From Phytophthora hibernalis (lineage: Eukaryota > Oomycota > Peronosporomycetes > Peronosporales > Peronosporaceae): a DNA stretch of 64,000 nt. A program made the position numbers and the translations under genes. Location of the stretch: the NCBI GenBank assembly GCA_012656075.1, contig JAAKBF010000221.1:868001-932000 (forward strand). The letters are read 5' to 3'. Positions within the stretch are counted from its first letter, which is position 1; each line of letters starts with the position of its first letter. Shown here piece after piece: positions 10,561 to 24,600 of the stretch. The notes beneath the pieces are model-generated. The model searched no databases. It was not told the DNA's origin and saw only the letters and a program-made list of their open reading frames with translations.

Positions 10561-11666
10561 ATGGCTCCTCGCGCGTCTTCATCCCGTCGCTCCGGCGGCG
10601 TGCTGCGCTTCCAGGGCTGCGCGCACTTCCGTCAGCGTCTCGTGTGTGCCACACTGAGCAACCGTCCGCTCATCATCGAGGACATCCGCTCGGAGGACGA
10701 GAACCCAGGCCTGGCGCCCTTCGAAGCCAGTCTCTTGCGTCTGCTGGACCGCGTGACGAGCGGCAGTCACTTGGAGATCAACGAGACCGGCACCAAGCTC
10801 AAGTACCAGCCAGGCCTCGTACTAGGAGGTCGTGTGGCTCACGACTGTGGCACTGGACGCTCCGTCGGCTGGTTCCTGGAGGTGCTGGCGGCTCTCGCGC
10901 CTTTCGCGAAGCTTCCGCTGCACGCGACGCTGGACGGCGTGACCAACGACCATTTGGACACTTCGGTGGACAGTTTCAAGGCCACGACGTTGCCGCTGCT
11001 GCGACACTTTGGACTGGACGAAGGACTGGACTTTGTGGTCAAGAAACGTGGCGCTCCGCCGCTCGGAGGAGGACAGATCGTCTTCCAGTGTCCTCAGGTG
11101 CGACAGCTGCGCGCTGTCCATATTGTGGACGAAGGTTTTATCAAGCGCGTTCGTGGTGTGGCTTACAGCACTCGCGTGTCGCCCCAGACGTCCAACCGCA
11201 TCGTTGAGACAGGCCGCGGCCTGTTCAACAAGCTGCTACCGGACGTGTACATCTACTCGGACCACTACAAGGGCGCCGAGTCGGGCCAGTCCCCGGTTTT
11301 GCACTGAGTTTGGTGGCTGAGACTACTACGGGGGTGTTTCTAGGTGCTGAAACCGCGGCTCAACCCGGTGACCTACCTGAAGATGTGGCTACGCGGGCCT
11401 CGCATGCGCTGTGCGAGGAGATTCAGAAGGGAGGCTGCGTGGACTCGACCAACCAGGCACTCGTACTGCTGCTCATGGCGTTGGGCCCTGAGGACGTGGC
11501 CAAGGTGCGCTTCGGCAAGCTCACACCCTACAGCATCGAGTGTCTGCGCCACCTGCACGACTTCTTCGACATCACGTTCAAGATCAAACCCGACCCGGAG
11601 ACCAAGACGGTGCTGCTCTCGTGTTTGGGTGTGGGTTTCAAGAACCTGGCCAAGAAGGTCACCTAG
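10561..11666 (+). CDS. RCL1: RNA 3'-terminal phosphate cyclase-like protein, 18S rRNA processing factor
   Basis: RCL1 belongs to the RNA cyclase fold but lacks cyclase activity. In the nucleolus it works with Bms1 in cleavage of pre-18S rRNA at site A2. About 368 residues, the usual size, without introns. Recognisable patches: LRFQGCAHFRQRLVCATLS at the N terminus, KYQPGLVLGG, CGTGRSVGWFLE, DSFKATTLPLLRHFG, APPLGGGQIVFQCP and RVRGVAYSTRVSP, then LPDVYIYSDH. The frame breaks once, at the CCCC run 11291-11294. One more C would restore the conserved GQSPGF...LSLVAET block and the final exon-free frame 11310-11666, so this is read as a homopolymer error. It is convergent with the giant IPT gene (98 bp between stops). 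Confidence 0.92.
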
Positions 11667-11764
11667 ACGTGTTGCACGCTTGCAAAGCAATAGAAAGAAT
11701 GCATTTTGGATACTTAAGGATGTACAGATGTGGTTTGTCAACTTGGCTATGCTGCTAGGTGGAC

Positions 11765-12620
11765 TCATTTGCGGCGCATTTTGGACGCTTTAACGGCTTC
11801 CCCACCAGCAGCACCCATCTTCACTGCCGGCTTCGGGACAGGAGTGGCACCACCCCGCACAGTCGGATGGATGGACGTCAAGTTTGTCGGCAGCTGATCA
11901 CGTACGCGACCGGGTTCCCGAAGTTTCAATCGTGCGGCGATTAACCATTTCCGAGCCAACGCGGTGGATGCCGCATTCAGAGCTACCGGCTGACGAGTCC
12001 ACTCGAATCGATGCTGCATCGTTTCCTCTTCGTCGTCACTTACATCGACTTGCTGACGGCGTTTCCCACTCTTCCCAAATACACGATCTTGGGCCTTACG
12101 ATACCATTTTTGCAGTAACGCGTATGATGCAGCGTTCAGCGGTGCAACGCCATCTCTACCCATACCACCATCATCATCACCACGACCACCGCCGAGACCA
12201 CGAAGATCCCCAAGCTGACCGGTTGTCTTGAGATGGACAATGCAGTTGAGGCAAAGCGTTTTGAACTTCTGATGCTTTGCAAAGAACTCTTTCAAGCTAC
12301 TGCGTCGAACTCTTCTGAGAGCGTCTGACTATCAAATTTGTCACCGAGTACTTCAATTGGGATAGACATCTCTACCTGTAGCTGACGACGCGAAAGGCAC
12401 ATTTCGCACTCACTCTTCCGAGCCTGTTGAATCAGTGGCTGCACGACGGTCTTTAGACGCAAAATTCGTCGTGCTCGGGCAAGCCAAAATCGAATAATGG
12501 ATCGTGAGGGTGCCGACAATGTCACCGGACCGAATCGCGGTCGGCCGTCGTCTTCTTCATCGTCATCCGAGACCTGCGGGTTGAGGCTGTCGAGAATTTT
12601 CGCAAACTGCGCTAACAGGT
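11765..12620 (-). other. Cytosolic tail of the giant IPT protein with a repeated AAS-x-AL-x2-KW motif
   Basis: The tail contains three similar helices: SAPSRSIIRFWLARARRIL (about 12510-12460), LNAASYALLQKWYRKAQDRV (about 12150-12080) and LNAASTALARKWLIAARLKL (about 11985-11925). They are separated by acidic stretches (DDDEEDD, DDEEE). A one-base change at about 12298 joins the frame 13959-12292 to the frame ending at 11765 (FDA then SLKEFF). The basic amphipathic helices resemble IQ or calmodulin-binding segments, which is inference. Confidence 0.6.
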
Positions 12621-15600
12621 ACGGCCTTGCGCGACGAAGAGTACGGGGAGTAAGGATCGATGGCAGTTGATTCACGAGCCAGGAGCGGTTGTAGTTCAGG
12701 AACTTGTTGCGGAAAGTTTCAGACGTGATGCGTTGATTCATGAGGTAGGCTTCATGTGAAGCTCCTTTGATTTTCTCGAGTTCGTCCCAGCGAGGCACGC
12801 CAAACCCGTCATCCTCGTCAGGTGGTGCAAGCCACGCAGTGTTTTCGTGCTTAATTTTCCAGACCTCAAACCTAACAGCCAAGAAGAGTACTAACGACTT
12901 AACGAAAATGGATGCTGCCAGGATAAACGCAAGCAGCAGCGGCATGGCAGGGTCACCAAATAAGTTGTAAGCAGCACGCGCCATAATCTCAATCCCCACA
13001 ACGAAAAACACGATGCCGGTGATGTGCACCGTACACATCATGAAGAATTGCGATGAGAAGCACATTTGATCGAGCGTACGTAATCCTTCATCGATACATT
13101 CATCCAAGTTGGGCTCTAGACCTTTCCAGCGTTGCTCACGTTGGAGGAAGCGATAGCGGCAGTAGACAAGGTAATCATACAGCTTCCACCCTTGGAAAAT
13201 CTCGACAACGTTTAGTACGAACACCTCCGTCACGAGCTGAAATAGTAGAATGATGAGAGAGTACCAGAGGTAAATCTCCATGTCCTTCTCACGAATGTCG
13301 TACAGGATCGGAAGCATTACTTCATTGCGGAAGAACATCATAATTAAGATCAATATAGGCTGGTAAAATAGTGCGAGTCGCTCCATGGAGCAATCGGCGT
13401 AAAATTCGATAATAGGTTCAACTGTCTCCGCACCTTCACCACCAGCATCATCTTTAGCCTTTTCTTTCTCCTTTACTTTCTTCTTTTCGCCTCCATCTGA
13501 TGCCGCTACAGCAGCAGTAGAGCGCGTAAAACTTCTGACTAAAAGCAGAACACCGCGCCCAACAATCTTCACTTTACCCCAGCAGTAGCCAGCAACCTCC
13601 TTAACGAAATTAGTGATAGCCTCGATTGCGGTTTCAGCGTATACACGCATGAGTAGCATCATGCCGAAGTCGAGTGTGTTACCAAGAACGAAATCACCGA
13701 AGTCTGTCGCGCCAAAAGTCATGATTCCACCGATAAGATTGAGCGCCGACACGAGTGGTGCCATAAGCAAGGCCTCCTTCAGCTGAGATTCGATCCACCC
13801 TTCCATGAATGCGTTGATAATCTCCTGAGCGACGATCACGTAGAACATGTAGTCTCCGAAAGAGCTCCAGAATGAAAACTCAAGCATTAGGACGAGGAAC
13901 AAACCCAGCATAATCGACGCAAAAATCATGTTGGCTCGCTTCACTGCGTTGGCCACCATATACTTCGTTCACGAGCGTCTTGATCATTTTGTTCGGCCAT
14001 AACCTTCTCCGAAATAGCAATAGGTTTGGGTAAGAAGATACGCGTGCCCAGCACAACCAGATAGAGACCAAAAACAAGAAAGCAAAGACCAACGCGTCCT
14101 TTCCTAGTTTCTGTCACCGTATCAGGGTCGATTTTGGTCTCAAGGTAGTGGGGCACAATATTATCCATTAACCAGTAGCCATTTGATGTGAAATACTTGT
14201 CACCATTTAGTAGTAGGTAGAAACTGCAAACCACCGAGAAAATAGGCATCGAAGCCATAGCCACACCGACAGAAGGTGGTGGTGCAATTAACGCAAACAC
14301 AGTCCAGAATCGGAAACGTGGCGGCGACTGCAAGAATGATGTAATGCGTACTACAATCCAGAATATCAGTGCACCCGCCGTCATCATTCCACCTAATACG
14401 AAAAAGAGGCCGACGAATACTTGCTTCTCAAAGGCAAACTGGATAATGAGCTGGAAGTAGCCAAGAGGATGCAGTTTGACGCTGAATGTATACTGAGTGT
14501 TCGTCGAGTCTCGGTCATAATTATCATAGACGAGGGTTGCCTTGATGATACGCTTTACGTGTTCGTTTAGCTGGTAGTACGCGACATCGAGAGTGACGGA
14601 ACGCGGAAAACACAGAGTTGAGCAATCCCCTCCAGCGATTGTGCCGCAGAATTGTCAACTGTAACGGGGATGAAGTAGTCCAAACCATATTCGTCTAGAA
14701 TATCATCATAGTACTGCCCACCACGCAAGTAATCTGCTAGTGTAGCTGGCTCGCGCAGGATGGTGTACAGGACAGTTCCTGCAGACTGTTCAAACCAACG
14801 AGGAGTCACATCGGCTGTCGGTAGATCCTCTTCGTAATTACACTGAATATCCATCATACAAATGTCGGCTGTTGGTTCTTGCGCTACGTCCAGTGGCCCC
14901 ACGTAGCGAATGTCATCCTGATTTGGAAGTGGCGGGAATGTACGCCGCCACCAGGAGCGCCCGTAGCTTCCTGTCTCCGAAGTAGTTGCTGGAAGTCGGC
15001 AGGAATCACTCTCAAACAGATCGAACAGCGGAGTATACGAATCGTACTCCATGCAGTTCGATAAGAACGGTAAATACGGGAGCAACATTTTCTCGAATTT
15101 GAACAGGTACTGTGAGCCGGAAGCATCCGTGGTGTCCAGATACATTTCTTGAAACGTCTCGCGATACTTTTCAACCTTGTCGTGAGTCAGTGCCGCAGAT
15201 CCATAAGGCATCAACCAATACGAAGTATCAGTAATGACTTCCTTGTAAGGATCTGCCACAAGCGGCACCTCATCAGCCTTACTACTAACATTGTGGGATA
15301 ACAAGACACGACCACGCTCGTACGCCTCGTATTTCGGCGGGAGATTAAGTGGTGGCGACGTGTAGTCTTCATCGCCTCCGAAATAAGCTATGAGGAATGT
15401 GTAGTCACGAGGTATCATCTCGGCTTCATATGAGATGGAACGTGAGAGTGGCCGAGTGTCTGCCGTCACACCTTGCGTGACGTTGCTTCGCGTTGGGGTC
15501 TTCAGCTTTACCACCGTCGAGTTGACGAAGAAAGGTGCAACAGACGCGTACAATCCGTACATGATGTGAATTTCCACTTTGAAAGTCACATCCTCCAGTG

Positions 15601-18600
15601 CAAGTAGAGTTATATTCAACAAATCATTCTTATCCACTGCAGTGGACAAGAACCAACGTGGCAGCTCCACAGGTCGATGACAAGGAGATGTCTCGATATC
15701 GGGACCACTCGGAAGCACTACTCCACGAGAATCGCAAACCTGGTCTTCACACGTACTGTTCTTTACGAAAATCGCAATCTTGTAGTGTTCATCGTAAATG
15801 AGATTTCCAGGCAGGTGTCGGAAATCAAATGATAGTTTCGCCTTGCCAAGGCCTGTAAGTGGAAACCACGCCTTGTCGTCGTTTCGAAATCCTTCCTCCA
15901 GTTCATCTCGCTTCAAACAAGTTGTCATGAGCTCTTTCATGCTCAACGTTGCAGCTTCCTTGTCAGACACGAACCGAAATGTGGCACTCGTAGTTGAAAA
16001 GTGTACTCCATAGTTGGAGACCCTTACATGTACCGTTTGCGAGAACGAAGTTCCTGTAGCTGCCGTGTCATTCCCAATAAACGGAGGAGTTCGGCACGTA
16101 ACGCGAGTGCTGCTAACGAAGAAAGCAGGGACTATCTGAGAGAAAGGTGATTTAGGTAACTGGAAGTTGCAGACTAGGCGACGTGTGTCCTGAAAATTAC
16201 GACCGATGACAGTCAAGAGTACTCCACCGCTGGTACCTATCTTCGTTGGGCAAACACGAATAGTATCAATGGTATCGTTTTTCCAGAAAGATACTGAAGC
16301 AGACTCATTCACAGGGTAGACCACGTTGACAACCTCCACTTCGCCCGTCCTACTGGTCTCCACCGTTGAGTCAAAACTTACTCGGCTTCCTTGGAAATCG
16401 TACATAAACTGGGGGTAGTACTGCTTTTCTGGCAGCTTATCACAAATTGGAACTGGTCTAATACTGCAATCCACTAATTCATCTTCACTTGAGCTCGACC
16501 ATGTGCCGCTAGGGCAATTAATGTAGATACTGCTGCTGTTAGCTGTACCAAGGGGGCAAAACTTGCCGTCTGGGCACTTGCTTTTGTTCTTCTCGATAGT
16601 TTTCGTTCCACGAATGCAAATGTTGCCTTTCTCGCACACTTGCGTGTACTGCTCACTAATCGGAGTTGCTGCCGAGCAATAATGACCACCAGGGCACAAA
16701 TGATCAAACTGCGCTCGTCTGTTCGTTCCCTCTCCACAAACATACCCAGCTGCACACGGTAAACTCGAAGTCATGGTAAACATGCCGGAGCTACCGCACA
16801 CTCGTCCTGCTGGGCAGATTTCGCAATATGAAATATCAGTCAGCCCTGTGTGCGGAGACCAAGTACCTTCGGGACAAGCTCGGCATGTAATGCTGTCCGC
16901 CAGCGATCGATAAAATCCACGAGGACAGAGCGACGGAATATAGGTGCCGTACCCCGGGCAGCTGTGACCGGAAGGACAGATCTCGCATTCTGCAGTACCC
17001 TTTAAGGGTGTGTATGTTCCGGGAAGCACATTGTTGACGCTACAGACCCAGTCGTTCCAGCAAAACTTCCCACTTGAGCTTGTGTCGGAGCACTCGATCC
17101 TGGAGGACAATAATGGCCGGCATAGCAAACTCCTGTACCAGAAACCGTCGGGGTAGCTTCTTCACAAAGGTACCTTCAGTACAAACCTGGGGAGCTACTG
17201 CACCTCAGGTCGACTGGGAACCCAGTCAATTGTTGTGTTGTGAGCCACACCGCCTAGACAGTAGGTACCCTTCGGACAAGGCATTGGTCGATAGGAGATA
17301 CTATCTGACGGATCCAGCGTTCGGGTGCCCTGTCTACAGATATAACCTGCGGGGCACAGCAGTACTGGAGCAGCAAGCCCGGTCGAAATACACACAAATC
17401 CAGCAGGACACACTACAGGCGCCTGCATTTTGGGTTGAGGACAAACGTTTCCAGTCGGACAAAGCGCACAATTCGACTGCTGGGGAATAGGATTGTACGT
17501 TCCTGGATAACAGTCTCTTGGTCGAAGATTACCGACACCAGGGCAGTACTGACCTGCAGGGCAAACTATGGCGTCGACATCGTTCGGACAGTAGTGACCT
17601 GTCGGACATGGTCCCTTGCCTTCTGGCGTGGAGGATCCACGCGGACAAAAGAATCCTGGATAACATTTCTGCGGTGCACTGTAATTATTTGCTTGCAATT
17701 GTTGAACGGCAACGCCACGACGGCAAAATGTTCCAATTGGACACGAGTACGGACGTTCAGCCAGAAGACTGGTATTGCCTTCCACACAAAGCCTGGAATC
17801 GCAATTCGCTAGACTTGGAGGGCGTTCAAGACGACGGCTACCCATTGCAGGGGCCACACGAGGTATTAATGGCCACGAACGCGAGGTCTCCACAAAAGAT
17901 GCTAGCTGTGTTTCCTTGTCGATTGAATATTCTGCATTTGTAATAAAGTCTCGGATGTCTGCAGTTTTTGTCCCCTTTCGGCAGTAGTGGCCTGATGGAC
18001 ACCCTTTCACAGGTGTTCTTAGTCCGTGTTCGTCGCAAACCATCCCCGCGCGGCACAACATTGGCTTTGTCATTCCATGATCCGGGCAGAAAACCCAACT
18101 GGACATGGAAGACAAATAACTTGGTTTTGCCCTGGTTGAAAAGTTCCTGGCGAGCAAACCGAAAAGTTGGTACTATGATGGGACTCACAAATCGTCCCAT
18201 TCGGACAAGAGAGGATATTCCCGTTTGTGCAGAATTGCGAGCTTGGGCACTTCTGCAAATAGGTATACTCAAGGCCACTGTTCGTGAAATCCACTTGGTT
18301 GCTTGTTATCTCCATCGAAACAATGCCATTTGTTCTCCGCAAATCCATCAGTTGTCGAGGTGCGACGCACGCCGCCACGGATTCCGACAGATATGTTGCT
18401 GGGCTTAAAATCTCGCCAAAACGGCAAGCCAAAAGAGTGTGGTTAACGAAGTTTCTACCCTGGAGAAACACCGCAGTTCCTCCTTCTTTCAGACCTGTTG
18501 TAGGAAATAGTCGTGACACTGACATATCCTTGACGTACAGGTACGTCGCAGAACTGGCCGATACATCCACTCCATTGTTAGAGACTCGTACGGTCGCTCT

Positions 18601-21600
18601 TCCCGGAGTGTCTTGTGGTGCCGCACAGGAAATCGTGGACGGGTTAATGAAAGTAGCCGAAATTTTACCCGAGCGAAAGATGCACGAGAGGTCAACCGAG
18701 TTGATGAAAGCTGATCCTCGAATCGTCACGATGGTGTTAGCATCGACACTAGGGCCCAAATTGGGAACCAACTCGTGAATAACAATGTCCTCAACATACT
18801 CGAAAAATATGCTTGTTGCTGTGAAGTCACGACCATTTGTACTTACTTGAACCAGTTGCTTGCCTGGCTTTTCCGCTCCTGGTGCGATACATTTAACCAT
18901 ATTTGATGCTAGTACCTCTCCATCAGAGTTGATACCACCGATGCGGCAGTGTACCCTTCCACCATAGTTAATCTCGAGGTTGTACCACCGAATTAGGAGT
19001 TCTGTTCCCCCAGTAACACTCCCGAACGAAGGGGTTACAGATACAATGTCGACCGAAGTTGTGTAAGTAAAAATACCGGGTTTGGTGTGAATGTAGCGTT
19101 GTTGTTCGTCACCGTTACCCGCACGACTGACGTTGGAGCACGCTGAGGCGGAGAAATGCACACCACTTCTGTAGAGGAAACATATTTTATTACTTGAGCT
19201 ACCGCCATGTCTCCAAATCTGCATCGTAACTGCGACCCCTTTTGGAAGTGCATGCCATATATCGTCACGACTGTCCCACCTGTCTGAGGTCCATGTGTGG
19301 GAGAAATGTAGTCCACAAAGGCATCCGTGTACACTCCAATGCTAAATTGACTATTTGAAAACACTCGTCCATCATTTGAAACTTGTACAACATATCGATT
19401 AGGTTGAAGGCGTGGGGTTGTGCACACTATCTGTTCGGAGGAGTGATATCTTGCTCCTACAACAATGATGCCAAAACGACAAGCCAACTTGATCGAGTTC
19501 GAGAACTTCAGGCCACGGACAGTAACAATCGTTCCGCCATTAATGGGAGCGTCGGAAGGGTCGACAGATCGAATTGTTGGAACAATGAGTGGCAACGTGC
19601 CATCAGTGGCATCACTACCTTGCTCTTCGATCGTAGCCAACCTCCGTTTTGTATTTCCCGCCGGACTCAAGTAAGTAAACACAATCTCTTGAGATGGAAT
19701 CTCAGCGCCATGATCCCAGAGTCTAACCCGAACATCACCGTAGGTGGTTTGGCTTGGCGACTTGCACTGAAGTAAATTTGCACTCACGATATATGCAGAT
19801 GTCGACACCGCACCAAAGCTGCAATGTGACACGAGGTTCAATCGAGAGCCGACAACGGATACCAGCTCACCACCTTCCATCGAACCAGTAAGAGGTTCTA
19901 CAGACGCAATAAGCGGAGGCCCGACAAGTTGGATGATGGCAAAACTTTGTGACTTGAGTTTCCCGTCGTTTGAAATGTACACTCTCCAGTATCCCGGCGT
20001 GAGTCTGGGAAGGGAGCAATGCACTCTGGCAGAAGATTCATACTGCCCTGGACTTGATACCTCGTTAAAAAAACAGCTCAAATTGGCGGTATTACGAGCA
20101 TTCTCGGTAGTGATTACAACCTTGCCGCCTTCAATTGAAGACAATCGTTGAGGAGATACTGCGTTTACCTCTTCCCCAGCGAGAAATGTAAAGAACACGG
20201 GATCAGATGAGTAATCCACGTTATTGTTTGAAACAATGACTCGAACTCGCTCCGGGATGCTCTGTGCAGGAGTCATACACTCCACCTCAGTGTCTGAGAG
20301 CACCACTGTCCTGGACGCCTGTGTTGAACCAAAAAGCATGTTGTTTCGTTCACCTCGAAATTATATCCCTGCACTAGCACTTTCGTACCCCCGAGTCGTG
20401 TCCCAATGTTTGGTGTTGCTCGAATTACAGAAGAAGGAAACACAAATTGAAACTTCTGCACTTCTCCACCATTCAAGCAATCTTGTCCGTTATTGCTCAC
20501 TCTTACTGTTGCGGTTTTTGTACCCAGAGGTGGTGATAAACACTTAATTACTGACGAGTTCATAAACGTAGCTGGAACTTGATCGTCATCAAAACAGCAC
20601 GAAAGCTGAGGTGTGAACCTAAAATTCCACCCTTCCACATAAATAGAGGTACCACCCAGGTATGTGCCTGTAGTGGGAAATATCTTATCGATGCTGATAG
20701 GGTGGTGAACTTCCAGCAGAAGAAATTGGTCAGAGGCCGGGACATGAAACGATCTTACGCTTAGCTCCACAGAATATACGCTCCTGATCGGCGGCGAAAT
20801 GCAATCAAGACGTGTGTCGCTGATGAAATCAGCTTCAACACAAATAACATCAGGACCAGGTTTACCAAAGCAACATTCCAGTTGAGCATGTCGTCGAAAA
20901 TTCTCACCAAATATCATGAGACTACACCCCCGCCATTATCACACAACCAAGGCTCCAGAGTATTAAGGACGATATCCTTGTAATACAGCAGCGACAGGTT
21001 TTGTAGGCGAGGGGCCGAAATGCCATTCACAGAGAGTGAAACAAATGCACTCCCAGCATTACTGGATGGTGGCACTTTACAGCTTACTTCTGATTGGGAA
21101 ACATAAGCAGCCTCCGCGATTCGTAGTATTGTATCGTCTTGCGAAAATTCGCACGTCACTGTTGTCGAGTTCAAGAAAGAGTCCCCGCTTAAGTGAAGAG
21201 TGTATCCTCCTCTTAGAGGACCAGCGTCGGGTTTTAGTTTATACACTGACGGGAGACGAAGGTAGGCAAAGCTGGACTTCGCCCGCACAAAATTTTGGCC
21301 GTTTAAAGAAATACCAACGCTTGTATCCCCTGATGGATGTGCTGGAGCCTCGCATGATATAACCGAATCATTCCAGAATCTTGCCAGCGTATGGGTGTTA
21401 CCAAAGCTACATTTTAGTTCAGTTGAGTAACGAAAGTGACGACCGCGAAGGAAAACTATCGTTCCACCATCAATGTCACCTATGGCTGGTACGACATCTT
21501 GAATTGTGGCATCGAGCACATATTCGAACATCATCTTCAGTGCAACCACGTCTTGGCCATTCAAAGCTAAAAGAATGGGAACTCGCTTTGAACCTGCTGT

Positions 21601-24600
21601 AGCACCTGATAATTTCACCGGAGAAGGCGGAGTCACGCACTCAATTGCACTGTCATTTAACAGCCATCCGTGCACACAATGATATCGGTCTCCAAAGCAG
21701 CACTGTGTAAGCTTTGACGAATAGAGGTTCAGGCCGGTAATTTGCACCAGCGTCCCGCCGGCTGCTGGACCTAACACAGGCAACACCTGGCGGATCCGTG
21801 GCGTGAGCACATACTCATACCGTACACCATTTTGAGTAAAGTCCACTCCATCGTTAATAGATACCTCGAAAGATACAGCCTCTGCGAATCGACTAGCGGG
21901 TGCAATACAAACTAACTCCGAGTCTGAATGCACAAAAGCACGTACAATGATTTCCCCAAACCGACAAAAAGTAGCATCCGACAATAACCCCACACCCGAG
22001 ACTGTAATCGTCGTTGATCCGTCCATCGACCCTCTAGTGGGGACAACTTAAAGACTTGTGCCGCAACCTGATAATGAAAAATCTGACGTGTCGAAACAAA
22101 CTCACGGCCGTTCACGGAGAGGTAGATGGCAACTTTACCCGAGCTGGATGCGAACGGTGCGCTAACACATATCAATGCCTCGGCATTTATGATTGTCGCG
22201 CTGGAGGCTTCACTATTATCACCGAACCGACACCAGTATTGGTCAGCATCATCGAAATGCTTGCCGCTTATCAAAATTGCAGTGCCACCATCAGTACTCC
22301 CATTGAAGGATAAATCTCTGATACATCAAATTGAGTTCGAAAATGAACAACCATCGATCTACTTGCGAGCACGAAATCGACCCCATTGTTCGTCACGCCA
22401 ATTCGAATGTTGCCTACCGAGTCGTTTGTCGCTGGAGAGAGGCATTTGATGTGCGTGGATGACACCCAGATCGCGTGAGCCGTTATCGTATCTGTCACAT
22501 CAATTTTTCGGTTGCCACTAAAATCGCATCCTAGCTGAGGTGAATGTACAAAACCACTTCCATACACATCAAAAAGTGTCTCAAATCTTTCTAGCGCTTC
22601 TAATGGGAAACCATCAGAACCACGGGCTCCTTTGTGTACGTGAAAGCATTGGACACATTCCCTTCTAATCGACGCGTTGCAGACCAAATACCAATATTAA
22701 CTTTGCCTGTGTTCAAAACATTGGGACTTGTACAAATTATTTCTGTTGGGGAAAGCACCCGCGCAAGGAGACTGCTGTTGTGACCTCCAAAGTTGCACTC
22801 AATCATTTCGTTCGTTTGAAAATTTCCTCCGTAGATGTGCACAGCTGTCCCTCCTGACACAGCACCATTGATCGGATCAATCCTGTTAATCGTAAAACCC
22901 TGGAGAAACTCGAACGCTTGTAGCGCGGAGACGAAGTCAAACCCATTGAAGGATACCGCAACTGAGGTTATCTTCGGAGTTGGCGACATTGGTATACGGC
23001 ATCGAACACGAGATGTGCTGAGAAAGGTTCCCAAGGAACCAAGTGATCCAAATTGGCAGTCGATGCGTCGAAATGGCATGAAATTCTTCCCCTGACAGTT
23101 ATATAGTCAACTATATCCTCCTTCAAAGATAACGGCATGTGCATCTCTCTAGATTTTGGTTCAAAGTCGAAAATTTCAGGTAATTCCAATATATCCAAGT
23201 TTACTGAGTTTACAGAATACTCGACACCATCATTTAGTAGACGGACGACGAGCGTACCTGTTCTCAGTAATTCAGTTGCGGGAATTTGACAGGATATTTT
23301 ATTTCTCGAGATGAACCTCGCAAGCGTAGTGAATTTCAAAGCCTCAAATTTACATTGCCAATCACGAGACGGAAACACGTCCAGACAGTTGAGTTCAATC
23401 TTATCAGTACGACCAGGTATAATCGCATCCGGAGTGACCCCAGTCAGCACAACAGGCATGAACACATTGAAACTGAAGCCAGTCTCAAAGTACGGCCCGC
23501 CACTTACACTCAAAGCAACCGGCAGAATTTGTCCCGGTTCGAAATCCGATGATAAATTCATGCCAAACGTGCAAGATAGCTCAGTTCGTGACGTGACAAT
23601 CGCTGGGATACTACCACCGTTTCCTCCAAAGCGGCAAGCTGCCGTCATTTCTGGAACAAATCCAGTACCGAGTAGCTCAATCACATGGTCCTTGTTATAC
23701 ATACCGCTTCGAGGACAATTTGTTGGATGAGTGGCGTGTCGATATACGAGAACTTTAGCTTGTTAGCATCCGCCGCTGATGTAGATGAACTCCCCAAAGA
23801 TACAGAAAGAGGTACTTGGTACTCCGACTTGAGCATAGGAGGACTAGCGCAGACAACAAGCGAAGCGTTTGCGTAAAGCACAGCCGCGGTAACCTCGCCG
23901 AACTGACAGCGAAGTTCTTTATGAGGGACGAATCCTTTTCCACGAACAACCACACGTGTTCCTCCACGAGTAAGACCAATTAATGGGTTGGCGCTAGCGA
24001 TTTCCATCGCTCCTATAAATCTGAAGTTAAACGCTTTCAAGACGTATGCTTCATCCTCTTCATTGTGTACAACAACCTCCAATCGAACTGGTCCAGCTGA
24101 ATGGGGAGGTGTCTCGCATTCTGCATAATCCTTGTTTATCAATGTAGCGTCTTTACGAATGCTGGCATCAAACAAGCAGTACAGTTTAACCAAAGGCAGC
24201 AAATATTTTGCTTCGATGCGGACAATGTCATGGCCTCGAAATGATCCAAATAAGGGCGATACACTCAATATTTTAGTGAGAGGCGACAGCTTGATCTGCT
24301 TTCCAGTGGTAGCAAACGTTTGATTGTTGACGGACAGTAAGAGGTCACATCCTAACGAGCAATTGTCTTTTACCCCTTCGCATCAAACACTTGGCACGAA
24401 GAATTCACGCGTCTTCCAGAATTCACAGCAACCGTACGGGTTGTGTTCATGTTATCCATAGCGCGATCGAGCCTCATGAAAATCGGCGACGAGACATTTG
24501 GGAAATGCCCACAAACTTGAATCCGGTAAAGACTGTTAAGCACATCAGGAAACACCTCCATAGAGCGAATAAGCGGCAATTGGGTATAAAGCAGCTCAAA

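Noticed and set aside
10286..10657. Plus-strand ORF overlapping the RCL1 start
   Set aside because: No family signal, runs into RCL1 in another frame, and an opposite-strand ORF covers the same bases.
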